Source of the DNA: Typha latifolia
Taxonomy: Eukaryota; Streptophyta; Magnoliopsida; Poales; Typhaceae
Direction of reading: 5' to 3'
Assembly: GCA_019914945.1 (NCBI GenBank)
Contig: CM034102.1
Coordinates: 2,531,501 to 2,595,500 of the forward strand
Length of the DNA stretch: 64,000 nucleotides
Shown: positions 1-13,800 of the stretch, piece by piece
Numbering within the stretch: the stretch's first letter is position 1
How the letters are laid out: each line of letters starts with the position of its first letter
Translations under genes and position numbers: made by a program
Notes under the pieces: model-generated
What the model saw: only the letters and a program-made list of their open reading frames with translations
Databases searched by the model: none
What the model was told of the DNA's origin: nothing

Positions 1-1783
1 GCATATCCATACTACATATATCACATAGCAGTCCGTCGTTCACAAATTAGTAAGCATAAGCCATAAGCAATAAGCCTTGTTCTAGCAATTTGACTAAGTT
101 ACTAGGTTTCTGTTTCTAAATTGGCTCCTTTAAAGTTCTGAGAGCTATAGAAACAGAAATATTCATATAGATTCTCTACTGTCATCCTCTTTCTACCCGT
201 TGACCATATTCGGTGTTCAACATGCCAATAAGATTAATCCGCTACACAATTTTTATTGTTGGGATTAAGATTATGGTTCTCAAAGCTGTACATAACGTGA
301 GTGTGAGCTTATTCTACTTTTAGAGCGTACACAGGTGGGCAGGCAAGTTCACATGGATTGAAGTCAGTGCAAGTAAGAAATCTGAATCATTGGATGCTGT
401 TGAAAGTTCAAAAAATTATCATATGCAAATGTTGGAAGTTTTGCATATCTTTATTATGTGCATCAAGGCCCTTTTGAACATAAGATGTATGAGTGCAGCG
501 TATAACATATGTATGTAGCTCCATGCGTGCACACCCTTACATGAGTTATTCATAACAAGCAGTTCAATACATTGAATTGAGCTCAATAATGCTAATTTAG
601 TAATAATTCGTTCACTTGTGGCATAGGAATAATTTTCTTCTGAAATAAGTCTCCTTATTCTAGTATTGTAAATAAGCAATAGCTTAGCTTCTTATGGTAT
701 ACTAATTCATTATTCTTTCTTCTCTTATTTCATATAATTTTTGAAAATTAATTTAATAATAATCTGAAATTAATATTTTGTTTGTAGATTAGATAATACT
801 TAATTACTACTACTTTACATCCAATCAAATGTATTCGTCATTTGGTTTAAAATATCACAAATTCTAAATACAAATTTACTATTATTTATTATTTTAATTT
901 CAATTTTATATCACATCAAATGTAATTATTGTTCCTTATACTAGTATTCAATTAAACATTACAATAGTTTATATTGGTATTAACTTTCTTATTTTAGTAT
1001 TAAAAATTAGAATACTTCTAGAATTGACTTTATTCCATAGTGAACTGGACCATAATTCTTATCTCAATTGGAGTAGTTATGTTACTTGAAATATTTGTTC
1101 ACTTCTAAAGTATAGCCATCCATCTATATGCAGTAAAATCGAATAACAACTATATGAGGAGGTGATGAGTTGGAACTTCGAAGGAGTCATTTATGGCCAT
1201 CCTGCATTGTTGGAGCCTAGGGAGCTACCAGTTATGCTCTTCACTTGTTGAGTCCCGCCTGTTGAAGCATAAAGCAACAGAAAATATAGTGGCTATGTGA
1301 TAATGAGGTTTCTTTGACAGGATCTTGTACCTAGCTAGCAACTCTGTTCGATTGTTATTCTTGAGCTAATTTTTCATTCATCTGTTGCTAAAGATTTATT
1401 TGTGTTCTGAAACATATATGTATCAATTACACGAGCTTTGTATATTTTACATTTATTAGTTTTATTTACTAATTAGTGATGTTTGTAACTCATGATACTG
1501 TTAATTGTTTCTCTGAAGATTTTTTATATATTTCTGTGTAGAAACCATGATCGAATACTGAAAAAAAATGTGGTAAATGTCAGAAGATTGCAGGTGAAAG
1601 AGCCTATTAAATTAGGCAAAGCCGGTTGGAATGTGCATTGGTAAAAAAAGTATTTGTAATCCGTTTGGTTATTACAAAGAGATGCAACTGTTTAATATTA
1701 TTAGATCATTTCTCTTATTGATTGATGTGTATATGTATAATATCAGGTTGGTTTTTTGAACAATTAAAAAAGTTAGAAGATGA
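1..1783. other. AT-rich intergenic region, no gene seen
   Basis: This stretch is strongly AT-rich, with short T and A runs and no coding pattern on either strand. The only open frames are short and carry no recognisable protein signature. I see no intact mobile element. It ends at a tRNA gene. Confidence 0.6.
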
Positions 1784-1855
1784 TGCCCCCACGCAGGATC
1801 GAACTACGGACCTTCAGTTTACAAGACTGACGCTCTACCACTGAGCTATAGAGGC
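1784..1855 (-). tRNA. trnT-UGU: tRNA-Thr (anticodon UGU)
   Basis: Read on the minus strand, this 72-nt sequence folds as a complete cloverleaf. The acceptor arms are GCCTCTA and TGGGGGC, paired through G-T wobbles at two positions. The D arm is GCTC/GAGC. The anticodon stem TCAGT/ACTGA carries loop CTTGTAA, giving anticodon TGT (threonine). The T arm is CGTAG/CTGCG around TTCGATC, which also serves as the internal B box. The discriminator base is A, CCA is not encoded, and there is no intron. It differs clearly from plastid trnT-UGU as I know it, so a nuclear gene is the best reading. Confidence 0.93.
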
Positions 1856-2180
1856 TTATTCTTATTTTTTTAATTAATTTATTTAAATATATTAATTAGA
1901 TATTTTAATATTAACTAATCTAATAATAGATGGATCAAAATATATAACTTCTTTTAATAAATCCTTCCATCTTTATTAAGTGGGGCCTATGATAATTTTT
2001 TTAAGTATCAAACTCAAAATTTATATTCATTCAAAGTTTGTTTATTTCTGTTGAGGGGTGAAAGTGAAAATGTAGCAATAGTTGAGGGATCCAAATGTAA
2101 GTAATCCTGCGTTGCGTAATATCCTTTCCATTCTCCTCCTTGTTCCCGGCTCCCTCTCTCGGAGCTCGGATTTCGTGAAG

Positions 2181-2189
2181 AAACCCTAA
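2181..2189 (+). promoter_or_regulatory. telo-box just upstream of the TCF25 start codon
   Basis: AAACCCTAA lies 15 bases before the start codon at 2204, in gene orientation. This short interstitial telomere motif is common near the 5' ends of plant translation and housekeeping genes. It is seen directly; its function here is inferred. Confidence 0.5.
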
Positions 2190-2203
2190 TCCTAACGATA
2201 GCG

Positions 2204-5200
2204 ATGTCAGCTCGATTGCTGCGGCGCGTCCTCAAAGAGAAGGAGGAGGAGAAGCGGCTCGGATCCTCTGATAGCAACCCCGACCTCGACGAGGAATCCG
2301 ATTCCCCGCCCTCCGCCGCCCCTTCCAAGAATCCATTCGATCTCCTCGACGAACAGGTGGGTCCCCGCTTTTTATCTTTCTTCCAGAAAATAGAGTTCTT
2401 GATTGTTTGTTCTTATGATTTTTTTGTTCTTGAGCTATTTGCGATATGTGTGTGTGTGAAAGCTCCAAGAAACGTTTTGTAGGCATGTCGCTAAGAGGGA
2501 TATAGGATAAATATTGGAAAATTTCTTGATAAAGAGGGAGATGGGAGATATAATACTTTAAAGTTAGTGGAAGAGAATTCGAGATTTAAGGTTGGATAGA
2601 GTAGCCGGGTGATCTAAAGGCTTGCAGATAGATGGAATTCTATACAATTTTTTATGCTAGTTTTTCTGGCGTTATACTGTCTGTAGAGTACGAAGCTTGT
2701 TTTCGATCCTAACCGAGATTATTTTGCCTATTAGATGCTGAGTCCTAATACTCCTGCGCTGCCTCTGCTATCCTAATTTCCTTTATTAATAGGTGAATAC
2801 ACCTGGAGACAGACTGCTTTCTTTTTTCGAATGAGTATGAAGATCTTTCCCTCGATATCCATATTGGAATGCTTCCAACTTCTTCTTTCGTAAAACCTTC
2901 CACCCAGCAGTCGGGGGATAAAAGAGAAGGAAGAATAAGAAGGCCCAAAGAATCTAAATTGGTCAATCTAGTTTTGATGCCCACATTATTATCATAATTT
3001 GAGTATGAGTATAACCCTTGCATATGGCAGCAAAGAGAATTTATATGCAACAAAGAGCTACCAAAATATTATATAGCTGAATCACTTCACAAGTTTATTG
3101 AAGACCTGGATCTGTAATTTGCAGTCTTGTTGCCAGTTTTCATACTAATGCACAAATTGTATATGGTTTTGTCCTTTACATAGATTCTGTCGGTGGCTTT
3201 ATATTTCACAGTATGCTAAAACTATGTTTTAATGCCTGGCTCAAGATATGAATTACGATTCCCACTTGTATAGTTAATTATCTTGTTTCTTTTCAGGAAG
3301 ATGAAGAGGAAGCTGATGATGGAGAACCAGTAAATGCTATTGAACATAGACAACCTGGAGTGAGGAGTCCTACAACTATATATCCTGCTTCTAATCGTAA
3401 ATCCAAGAAAAAGAAAAAAAAGAACAAGGAGGAAGCACGATCTACAACTAGGTCAAAATCTGAAAAATCATTTGATACAATTCTAGAAGATTTATCTATT
3501 GGTGTAAAGCCTCCTACTGATCAGATCAAGCTTCAGAATATTAAAGCAGTAAGCAGTGACATTCAAGCTAAGGAAGTGGCACTTAGCACATCTTCTATCC
3601 TAGCGGTGGATCCCAAATTTTTAAAAGCTGAAAACGAGCTGCGAAAAATATTTGGTTCTAAAGTTGTCAATTCTTTTGAAAATCAACATATTGGTAGTAG
3701 CTCAAGGCAAATAGGTGGGAGGCGTGCAGCACACAATCCAAGAAAAACACTTCTTATTTCTCCGTCAAGCTACTGGCCTCGGTGGGATGGATCCATGTCC
3801 ATGGAACTTCTGGAAACCAAGGATGGCCTCCATTATTTTAGGTAACTTTTCATCCTTTACGGCTAGTGAAACACTTAAAAGAACCATCCCACTTGAAAGG
3901 TCAATTATACTTTCACTTGAGACAAAAATTCTGGATATTTTCATTCTCAGTTTGTAAAATTGGTAATGGGCTTGCTTGCAATCTAATCCCTATCTTACCT
4001 TGTATGCAACTTACAAATTGTTTTCAGTATTGTCTGCCAGAATGTGATTCCTCCTTACAAACTTATTTGTAAGAAAATTGTGACCTCGATGACTGTTAGT
4101 TCTGCTAGATCTTTTTCTCGTACAATAAATTTCCTGTTGCCTATTATAATTATTATAAATATGACACTTTAATTGCTAAATATTGTTGGAGAACATATCT
4201 GAGAATAAGGTTCACTAGGATGCTATCTGTCCTAGGATTAGGCAACTTTTCTGTTTTTCTTCTTTTTTCATTTTTTGTAATCAAAAGATTGCTAATTCGG
4301 GTTATAATTCTTAAGTTTACAGAGTCATATTCTAGTATCATGTATTATTTCTTTTATTGCTTTATTTTTAGTTTACAAGTCTTCTTTTTTGTTTTATGAT
4401 TTTACTGTACTGCTACAGACTGTAGCATGCCATATGATCCTTGTAGCTAGTAATTTAGGAGATAAAACATTGATTAGCTGTTCCTATAATTCAGGTGGGA
4501 ATCAGATAAGTATAACTGTATAAGTAAGAATCGTATCAAGGGTTTGTCTTTGCTGTAACTACCTGTTGAAGACATTCCAGTTTTAGTTTGTCTTGATTGA
4601 GTTTAGACTAACATAGGAGGGATTACATATGTTTTTGAAGAATTCTAGATCCTCTAGAATTAGAGATTACCTTTTGTCATTTGGATGGAAGTGTTTCAGC
4701 TATTAGATGTCATATAGCCCTTGTATAGTTGTATCCAAATGGCTGGCTAAGTGAATTTTTTTTTTTCATCTTGCAGGTATGTCCATTCACAATCTTATTG
4801 TCATGCACAAGAAGCATTTGAAGCTGCTAAACTTGCCAATGATCTCAATGCTATTGGAAGTATCTTGGCGCATTATCCATATCACGTAGAATCTTTGTTG
4901 ACCTTTGCTGAGGTGTTCAAATATTCAGGAGAAAATCAATCATCTGCAGATGCGATTGCTAAGTGCCTATTTGCATTAGAGTGTGCCTGGCATCCTCTAT
5001 TTAGCCCCTTGCATGGTAATTGCCAATTAAAATACACCCATGATACAAATAAACCATTATTCACAGCCCTTTTTAGCCACATGAAAAACATGGATAGGCG
5101 TGGCTGCCATCGATCAGCTCTAGAGGTCTGCAAGTTTCTTTTGTCACTGGATCCTGACGATCCAATGGGAGCTCTATTTTGCATTGACTACTTCTCTCTG

Positions 5201-6662
5201 AGGGCGCAGGAATACCATTGGTTGGAAGAATTTTCTGAAATATATGGAAGTGACAACTCACTGTGGCTGTTTCCTAATTTTTCATATTCTCTTCCCATCG
5301 CACGTTTTTATCTTGAAGGTGATGCAGAATCTTCTACTGAAGGTGTTCTCCAGGCTGAGAAGGCCACAGCACTTGATCTTATGAAGCAAGCATTGATGCT
5401 TCATCCTTCGGTGCTTCAGAAATTAGTTGTGAAGGCACCTCTAAAGGACTCAGCATGGACCCAAATACTGAGAAACGTATATTTCGGATGTGCAAAAGCA
5501 GGAAACCCCTCTTTGGAACACCTGATTAATATATATGTTGAACGAAGTTATATTATGTGGAGGTTCCCAGAGCTGCAGAATTTGTTGAAAGATGCTGCTC
5601 TGATGGTTGGTGAATCACTTAAAGAGCATAGCAGAGAGGCACAGGACTGGTCATGTGTCAGAAAAGAGGCATTCTCTTCGGAGAAGAACGAGTAAGTCAT
5701 TCTGATATTTGAACTTCTCCTTTGTGATCTGTGCTGGTTTATCTACATTTGAGTTCCATAGAAGTATAGTCACCTTGATGCCATGAATAAGGCTAGAAAT
5801 TGGTCGAGGGAGATTTTATTCTCTGGCTGATACACCATGGTCATTTACCAAGCTCAAGCTATAAGCTCGAGCTTACCTTGTACATGAGCACTCAAGTTTG
5901 CCCATCAGCCGTTGTTAATAGAGCTGAACATATTGGCAACTTCACTTATTTCTCAAGTGGAAAGCTAGGTTCACCTTCAATTAGAGCTCTTAGAATGATG
6001 AATAGGTTGGGCCATTTACCATTGATGATGCAAGTTTATCTGATTATATGCCTGATAAGTTAATGTGGACAGATCTACTATGCTAGTTGATCTGTATACC
6101 TTATATCCTTAATACAGAATAACTGGCAAAAATATGAAACTAATAGGCCTGAGTAATGTACAAGCTTTCTTGAACTGGCATATGGTTTCTTTGCATTGTA
6201 CCTATTGGATAATGAATTAGCCCCATAATCAAAGGAATCCTTTACTAAGTTTCATAAACACTTTTGTTTGCATTCCTTTCAATTCCTTTCATTTATTTGT
6301 TAAATCTTCGTGGGCCATTTTGTTTTAAGCTTATTTAATAGGTTTTCATCTTAAAATTTTTCCATTATCTCAAAGTTTTTCTGAGCAGTCCCTTCCTTTT
6401 TTTCAGGTATTCACATCTGATGGTTTCAGATTTTTCCGATGCAATACCGTCACTTCCTCCTGAAGAACTAAGACAGTTTATGGTCGGTCCACAAATGGCG
6501 CACGACATACAAGATGGTGATAGAGAAGCCATTCCTGAAAGAGCGCGTGCTCCACGTGAGGTCATGGGCCGCAATGCTGCTCTGGTCTTTCTAGAGTCGC
6601 TACTTCCTTGGGTAGATTATGGAGATGATAGACAGCAAGATCCTGACCAAGATATGAACTAA
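2204..6662 (+). CDS. TCF25: TCF25/Rqc1-family protein (ribosome quality control)
   Basis: Four coding exons (2204-2356, 3297-3841, 4777-5691, 6407-6662) give a 622-aa protein, the usual length for plant TCF25. All introns are GT-AG; the third donor is a perfect GTAAGT. The N-terminus opens MSARLLRRVL. An acidic segment follows (about residues 25-62) and then a lysine-rich patch with KSKKKKKKNK (residues 86-95), a likely nuclear signal or RNA-contact region. The conserved TCF25 core starts near the HYFRYVHSQSY stretch and covers most of exon 3, with helical repeat-like sequence. Yeast Rqc1 and animal TCF25 act in the ribosome-associated quality control complex, where they support ubiquitination of stalled nascent chains by Listerin. 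Older literature calls TCF25 a bHLH factor (NULP1). The gene converges on the dsRBD gene downstream. Confidence 0.92.
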
Positions 6663-7868
6663 GGGTGTTGCCACTAGCAGCCTATGAGTGGTCAGTGATA
6701 CTTCTTTTTGTACTGTAGGACATACAATTTCAAAAGATTTCATTAGACACTCGTTTACTTGCATCACATCTATAAAGTGATTGTTCTCTTTTATTTGGCT
6801 ATGCTCATTTTTGGCGGGATATGACCTTATGCACTTGTGGCATGTAAAATTGTTTGTGCTGCTGTTCTTGATAATATAACATAAATCAATAAAGAGCATA
6901 TGTTTGTGCGGCCATTCTTGATATCACATGTTTAACCAACTATTGGTTTACAGTATTTGTGCAGCTATTAAATTGCTTCTGGACTAGTTAACCTTTTTTA
7001 TTGCAAATGGACGAGCAGAAGAAATGCACAACATGGCTCCTGATGCAGGCAGGACATGATAGTCAATTAGTCATCACAGAGTGAGCAAGTTTTGGGGTTA
7101 TGTTTTTGTTTTCTACATTGTAATGGAACTGAAAAGAAGCTGATCCATATTATATCACTTCTTAGGCTGGTCATATTTTTTATTGGTAATTGAGTCGTGT
7201 ACCTACACGGATTTCTCAATAAGTTTGCCTATCAGATATAACTCTCGCTAATTTGAGCAAGCAATGTTTAGGTGCGGCATATTTGATATTTAACAATGCC
7301 ATATTTCTCTTTAAAAACAGAACATGAAAAGAGAAGGAATTAAAAAAAAATGAAAAATTGCTATATTTCTCATCCTCGAGATCACTCATACTTTGAATTG
7401 TATAATACTTGCAACCAGATATTCAACAGCTTAGCTATACCTTAACGAAAAATAACCCATTTCAAGCAGTACATAAAGTTCAAGCCATTTGAACCGTCAC
7501 ACAAGATGCATCAAGGTTGCTATCTGTAAGGGTGAATCATCATTAAGCAAATCTATATTTCTACACATCTTGTTGGTAGTAACAGAATAAGTTAACAAAG
7601 ACATTCCAGTCGTTCGTCCATACTGCCATCGCCTAGCACCTATACACAGCTTGTCGTAAGGTGTAACAAAAGATCAGGAGGAGAAAAGAAAAGTAAAAGC
7701 TAATAAAAGAGGCTCCATATCATTCATTTGTGCTGCCCATGGTCTAGTGTCTAATATCCCTGTTAGCATTAGTTGATTTACATCTCAAAAGTCAGATTCG
7801 TATCACAGCCATGGGGCTCTACTAACTTGAAGAATGAGAAACACTCAGGCCATTTGATCATATTCAGG
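6663..7868. other. convergent 3' flanks of TCF25 and the dsRBD gene
   Basis: No coding sequence is seen between the stop codons of the two convergent genes. A canonical AATAAA (6888-6893) lies about 230 bases past the TCF25 stop and is a plausible polyadenylation signal. The remainder is AT-rich and includes the likely 3' UTR of the minus-strand gene. Confidence 0.6.
6888..6893 (+). promoter_or_regulatory. candidate poly(A) signal of TCF25
   Basis: AATAAA about 230 bases downstream of the TCF25 stop codon, in gene orientation. Plant poly(A) signals are loose, so this is only a candidate. Confidence 0.4.
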
Positions 7869-10800
7869 CTACAGCTCTTGTTCTTGGCTCACCATGTTGT
7901 GGAGTTTGCTCAACATGTGAGTAGCTGCAGACTCCCGTGCTTCCCGACTGCTCCTCTTCAAATCACCCTGAGTCGTGCATTCAAAGTCTAGACCTTTAAC
8001 CATTACACTGGCCTGGAACATTCCTAGAGAACAGGATAATGGAAAATCTCAACAAGACGAGATTGTTAAATGAAGCACGAGAAAACACAGAAAGAGGAAG
8101 ATAGAGGCTTAATTGAATAATGCAAGGAGCATGACTTCTCCCACTATATCTAACCTGCTCTCCATCTAACAACAGGGTAGGAAAGATAATAATAATATGG
8201 GGATACTTGCAGAATAACATTATTTCTACTGATCAGTGTCATATGATGTCATCCAACCAAACTCCAGCATAAGATGGTACATTACCACTAGATAGTTGAA
8301 ACATGCATCACCTATTGCATGTAGCATGTGATACAACTTGATGCAGACAATCAACTGAATGCCCCGTCTATATGGGAAAATCCAACGAAAAATGAACATG
8401 GTAAATGTTCGATATTATGGACACATGAACTCATTGAAGGATTTGGAAAGATGAGGGAAGATTCATGCCAAGAATGGATCTCCAATAGGAATGGTCACCT
8501 AATAATAACATAGGGGTAACTAAGTCCTAGGAGGACAAAAGCCATGTAGTCAAGCTAGTCCGCTTCATAGAATTTAGTCATATAGCAGCAATAACTCAAC
8601 TGAATTAAATGATCAAAGTTTTGGCCTTACCATCTGTGATGGAAGGAAGCACATTATATCTTGGTAGTATCCAGTTGTTTTCATTGCAAATGTCATCCAG
8701 TTCCTGCATGTAAAGAGAAGTATATAATCAGCCAATAACACAATTCAGAAAAATCCTCAAGTGCTTTTGTATGAAGATTGTATGGAGAATAACACAAGGT
8801 TGCCAAACAAAAGGTAAATTAGTAACACAAATAAAGATCTGTGATCCCAATAAGAGGAGTTGAGGTAGGTACAAAATTTATGATCACAAATTCAACAGTC
8901 ATGTCATTGCAGGAAAAAGAACTAATTATATCTAAAAGATAACTCGCCTGGCACAAACTCCGCAAACAAAGAACTGCCTCTGACAATCTTTTTCTTTTAA
9001 TATTTTGAGTTTTCCTCCTTTCTCCAGAGCAACAAGAATCATCTATCTGCATTGTGCTTGAGCGAAAAGCATTGCATGCTTCTATTACAGATTCAACCTT
9101 TGGCATCAAGTTATCTCCTTCCGCAAAAACTACATCAGAGAGTAAATGTCAAGTAGCAGAGAATTTGCTGTTATTTCAACATATAATTGAGAAATTACTG
9201 ATTTGAATTAAAAATCTCGAATGGATGTCAATTCAGATTCAATAAATTCTTAAGGAGTGACAGATTATGGAATGCTGACATTTGAAAGCTGCATACTCAG
9301 CACTATGTGGTCAAGCCCTTTTTGGGTTGACTTTCTTTTTCAAAACTTTCTCATGGTTGGAATAAAATGTCCATGAAAGACAACAAATTATGACTATTGA
9401 ATTATCAATATTGAACATACTATACCAGTTAAAATTCTCTGGATGTTCATCTCGCAATGTGCAATTTCATCTTCCAAGTTCCGCTGCTTTTTACACTAAC
9501 ACCGAAAAAAAAGAAGAGAAAGAGCAGCTAACTTTGAGCATAAGAAAACAAACCAACAAAGGTGGAAAAAAACTTCAAAATGAAATATGAGGACATACCA
9601 AATCATTCCGTCTTTTCTGAAGTACTTGTAAAGAAGCATGTAATTCATTTCTCTTGGACTTCATTTCCTCTTGGAATGTATCTTGAAATTGAGAATTGAG
9701 TTGCAGGGGAACAAGCGGAAGATCAAAAGTACCTCTACCATCTTGAACAGCGTCAGCTATTCCTGGTACGCTTAGTGGTTCTTTGCATGGGCTTTTTGAA
9801 GGGGAGGGCTTTGTGGTGAAACCACCAATACCTTCCTGACAGATCCACTGGATGCTTTAATTTGATACAAACAAGGACCAAAAAAAAAAACAATGCAGGA
9901 TCTTTGGCCGTAGAAACTCTTGAAATTTTTTTTTCCATACATTGGTTGCTATGTACAAAATTGACAATTCATGGTTTTAATTCTTGCAAGTGGGGGTAAT
10001 GCTATACACCAGTTTTTCTTGCAAGTGTGTTATTTAGTTACTCCTAGTAGAATTGAAAAATAAAATATACATTCTCTAGACATGCAGGTGATGAGTAAAG
10101 TCCTACTTACTCCAGCTGACATTTAATGACCATAGAACCCCTATCCAGTGAGTCCAAACAAAAAGGTGGTTAAAGAATGGTTTGACAAATGAACCTCAAT
10201 CCAATGCTTTAAACTGTAGGATTTCTATTAACGAGGAAAAAGGAGAGTAATGTGACTCTGGAAAATTTTACGATATAAGACCACAATAAAATGGGACTCT
10301 CATTTGTCTGTCAAGCTGCAGGAAGAAGAATAAGTAGCCCTCTTAAGCATCAGGTTGCAAACTTCTTTTGATAAGTACAGCATGAGAACACGTAAATAAA
10401 GAAGACTGCATTAACTATGGCTTAGCCGAAGTGAGTTCACCTGCCTAGAGGACTTGTAAAGAACTGCAGTCAAGTTTATATGAGCCTAAACAGCAACAAC
10501 AAACTCATCTTTTACCTGATATTGGATTTAAGTCATAACAAAGCAATAATTCTATAGTGTTGATGTCAGTATGTCACAAGAGACAACAATTGATAAATTT
10601 TCTGTAAATTGTTCTGGATCCTTCTCATCTTATAAATGTGCTCTAGCAACCTCCTATTAATGCAATTGCTGCAAAAAGCTAGATAATGAGGATGAAGAGG
10701 ATGCTGATAGCATTAAGGTAATGATTGTGAAGTACGATCTCTCTCACCCAGCACTTTAAAATTTAAAATTCATTTACTCCAAGACATTCCTTTGATATGA

Positions 10801-13800
10801 ACTTTATATACTTGTAGCCATAAGATAAGTACATAACAATATATTGAAAAGTAGAGAATCAAGTAACAAAGTAACAATGCCTGAAAATAAATTATGATGC
10901 TCATACCAAGGAAGGGCATAGTAGAAACAAATATGATAGAGAAAAAACATTTCAATCTTATATAGTTCGCTAGCATCATAGGTTGATTATGGTGTAAGCA
11001 TACCTTGTCATCAGAGCCATCCATGCTGACATCTGCTGCAACATAACTATCAGCTGTTGCCCTCCTATTAGCATGAGAATCCAGAATGGCATCCCTTACC
11101 ATATCCTCCTCATGAATTAATTGTTTCCCATTCAAGGATAAATGATTATTTTCACTACAAGGCCTACAATCAGCTAGAGATGACTCATTTATACATGATT
11201 CTCCAAATGTTCTGCTTCTTGCAGTAACAAGTTTCTCTCTGTTTTCATTGATTAAGATTTCCAAAGTTTGTCCATTCTGAACCAATTGATCATCTGTTCT
11301 CTGTTCTTCCATGGAAGGCTTGAGAGAATAACCAGCACTGGAATCTGCTTCACAAAGATCTATACATGTTACATACTTTCTATTCTTGTCAATTTCTTCA
11401 ATTTTAATTCTGCTCTTTCTGTAGCTCAATATGTCTACAATTTGCTCATTTTTTGGAAATCTGCTGTTAGCCCTCTGATCTTTAAGTGTGTGCACTTTAT
11501 CTGACTCTGATGTACATTTTGTATTCAGATCTGCTTGCTGTCTTAGCACATCTGATGAACCACCAGCACATGCTTCCCTGATCATTCCAAATGAGCAATC
11601 ATCAGAAATGAAGAAAACATGACAATCATGTGCTCTTTTCTGGCCTAGATCAAGATTGATAACATGTAAGTTTTAGCAAATCATTTATTACCTGTGTAGC
11701 CAGTCAGATAAGATACCAAGATATGGTAGTAGCAGATAGTGCTCAACTACTGATGTTACCTCAGTATTTAGACCCCTTCTGACTAGAGGACCTTGCAAGC
11801 TGCAAAAGCACAGATAACTTCCGTAAAGTGAGAAAATCATAGAGGGCAATTGTAACATGAATACCAGACCAACTGAACATCTCACAAGATAACGAGATTC
11901 ACAATTGCATGAAGTCCATGTTGAGGAGCCAACTAATTACTTTAACAAATAAAATGTGCCAATATAAGAAATTCATCCAACTTGTGATAGAACACCTAAC
12001 AAAAACAACCAACTGAAATACACCAATACAAACCTGCTGACTACATCTTTTACAAGAATTTCTGTAAGCTCCTCCTTGCCTACTTCTGTATACTGCATCA
12101 CGTATAGCCTAGTAGTTGTTCGTTCCTTACTTAAGGAATACGCCAAATGTCGTTCCAGAATACACAAGTTTGATCGGCTGATACCTATTTATGATAATCA
12201 TTTTCTCCGAATGAATATCAAATAGAAAATATAAATTCAACAAAACTCTAGTTCGCCAGCAGATTGACCAGATAATAGTCAAGCACCACAAATTCCGAAT
12301 TAGAAGATAATATAGAAGCTCATAAAGCAACAGGACTAGTTTATCATGATCCTTACCACCAAAATAATTTACTATCAGGTTGAAAGGGATGAAATGAACC
12401 TAACACATTCAAAAACAATTTCATCAACAAAATAACTGGTTATGTAATTATGTTGCAACAGTGGTTTATATATTTAAATAATAAAGTGCTGATAGAAAAG
12501 GCACACATTTCATAAACTTCGCATTATGCAGTCCTATTATTTCAAGAGGACTTTATAGAGATTGATAGAACATATTCTCATTCTGTTTAACCCAATTTTT
12601 TAAAAGTCCAAATAGTAGCGAAAATTTGTAAATTTCATGACAAATGAAAGGGATAGTTGTGCAGACTTACTCTTGATTCATTTCCCCAATCTGGACAGAA
12701 ATTTCAGAGCAACAATTTTTTTTTTTACTTCAGAACTACAAAAAAACAAGCATCCGTTAAGAGAAACTACATTTTCTCTTACAATATCAGGCATGTCATG
12801 CCCAGAACAAGCAGTAACAAGCCCAAATTATGCATGAAGCTACGGTCATTTTAAAAAAAAAAAATTCCCTTTACACCAGTTGTGGCAATGCCACAATGAT
12901 AGGGACATAACCTCCAATATTTATACATCCAAAGAAGCCAATTTACTTTTTCAATCACTAAGAGATCAGAATGTATTAGCGTCTAAGTAACAATAGAAAT
13001 GAAATGAGTAATGTTTACGAGGAGTTGGCTAAAACTAGATTTGGCATTTAACTTCAAGTTTCACAATACTGTTCCACCTTTTACCATGATTAGTGTAAAG
13101 TAAAACAAGTTAGCAATGTTGAATGCTTGCCTCTCAAGATAGGCTTCTTATGGCTGCATTAATCATTTAATTATGAGCACACAGAAAACAAACAGAATAT
13201 ATTACGGATTATCTACTACAGATTCTTAGTTAAACTTTTTAGACAAAATGATAACATTACTTAACTAGCTGCTCTGGACCGGTTAGACAAATTACCTCTT
13301 CATGCAGTAGGAATGCATCCAAAAGGGAATATATAACTGAATAAAGTGGAAGGAAATAAAAATCTTCACAATAGTTGCAATATAATTTATGATACATTAG
13401 AACTATATAATTCGTTAAAATTATATTAGAAGAAAATAAGTGTCTCACGAAAGAATCCCATCACCAATAAAACACAGATTGAACATTTCTAAAACCTATT
13501 ATTTATTTAGAAAATAGCATGAAAATGTACTATTATTATGCAATTGTCTGCTATTCCCCAGAGTGGACATGACCTCATTTATCAGTTAACAGATTTTCAA
13601 GATAGAAACTAGAATATCACATAATAAGAATGTACACCTCTAGATGCAAGTGTCAGTACATAGAAAATAATTTTCCAAATTTCAGATGGATATCAAGGTC
13701 ATAGGAAAATAGATTATCCGAAAAGAAAATCATTATACAGTAGCTAGAAATCGAGGACACCTGCTTTATACTCCACTTCAGAAAAAGCAAGTTGCTGAAG

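Noticed and set aside
224..226. DFN instead of DFG in the PTI1-like kinase (protein residues 224-226) as evidence of a dead kinase
   Set aside because: DFN is the normal form in the PTI1 family, and the lysine and HRD aspartate are intact, so inactivity is not implied.
5800..6063. 87-codon open frame in TCF25 intron 3
   Set aside because: No family signature and no splice-compatible junctions; TCF25 reads cleanly from 5691 to 6407.
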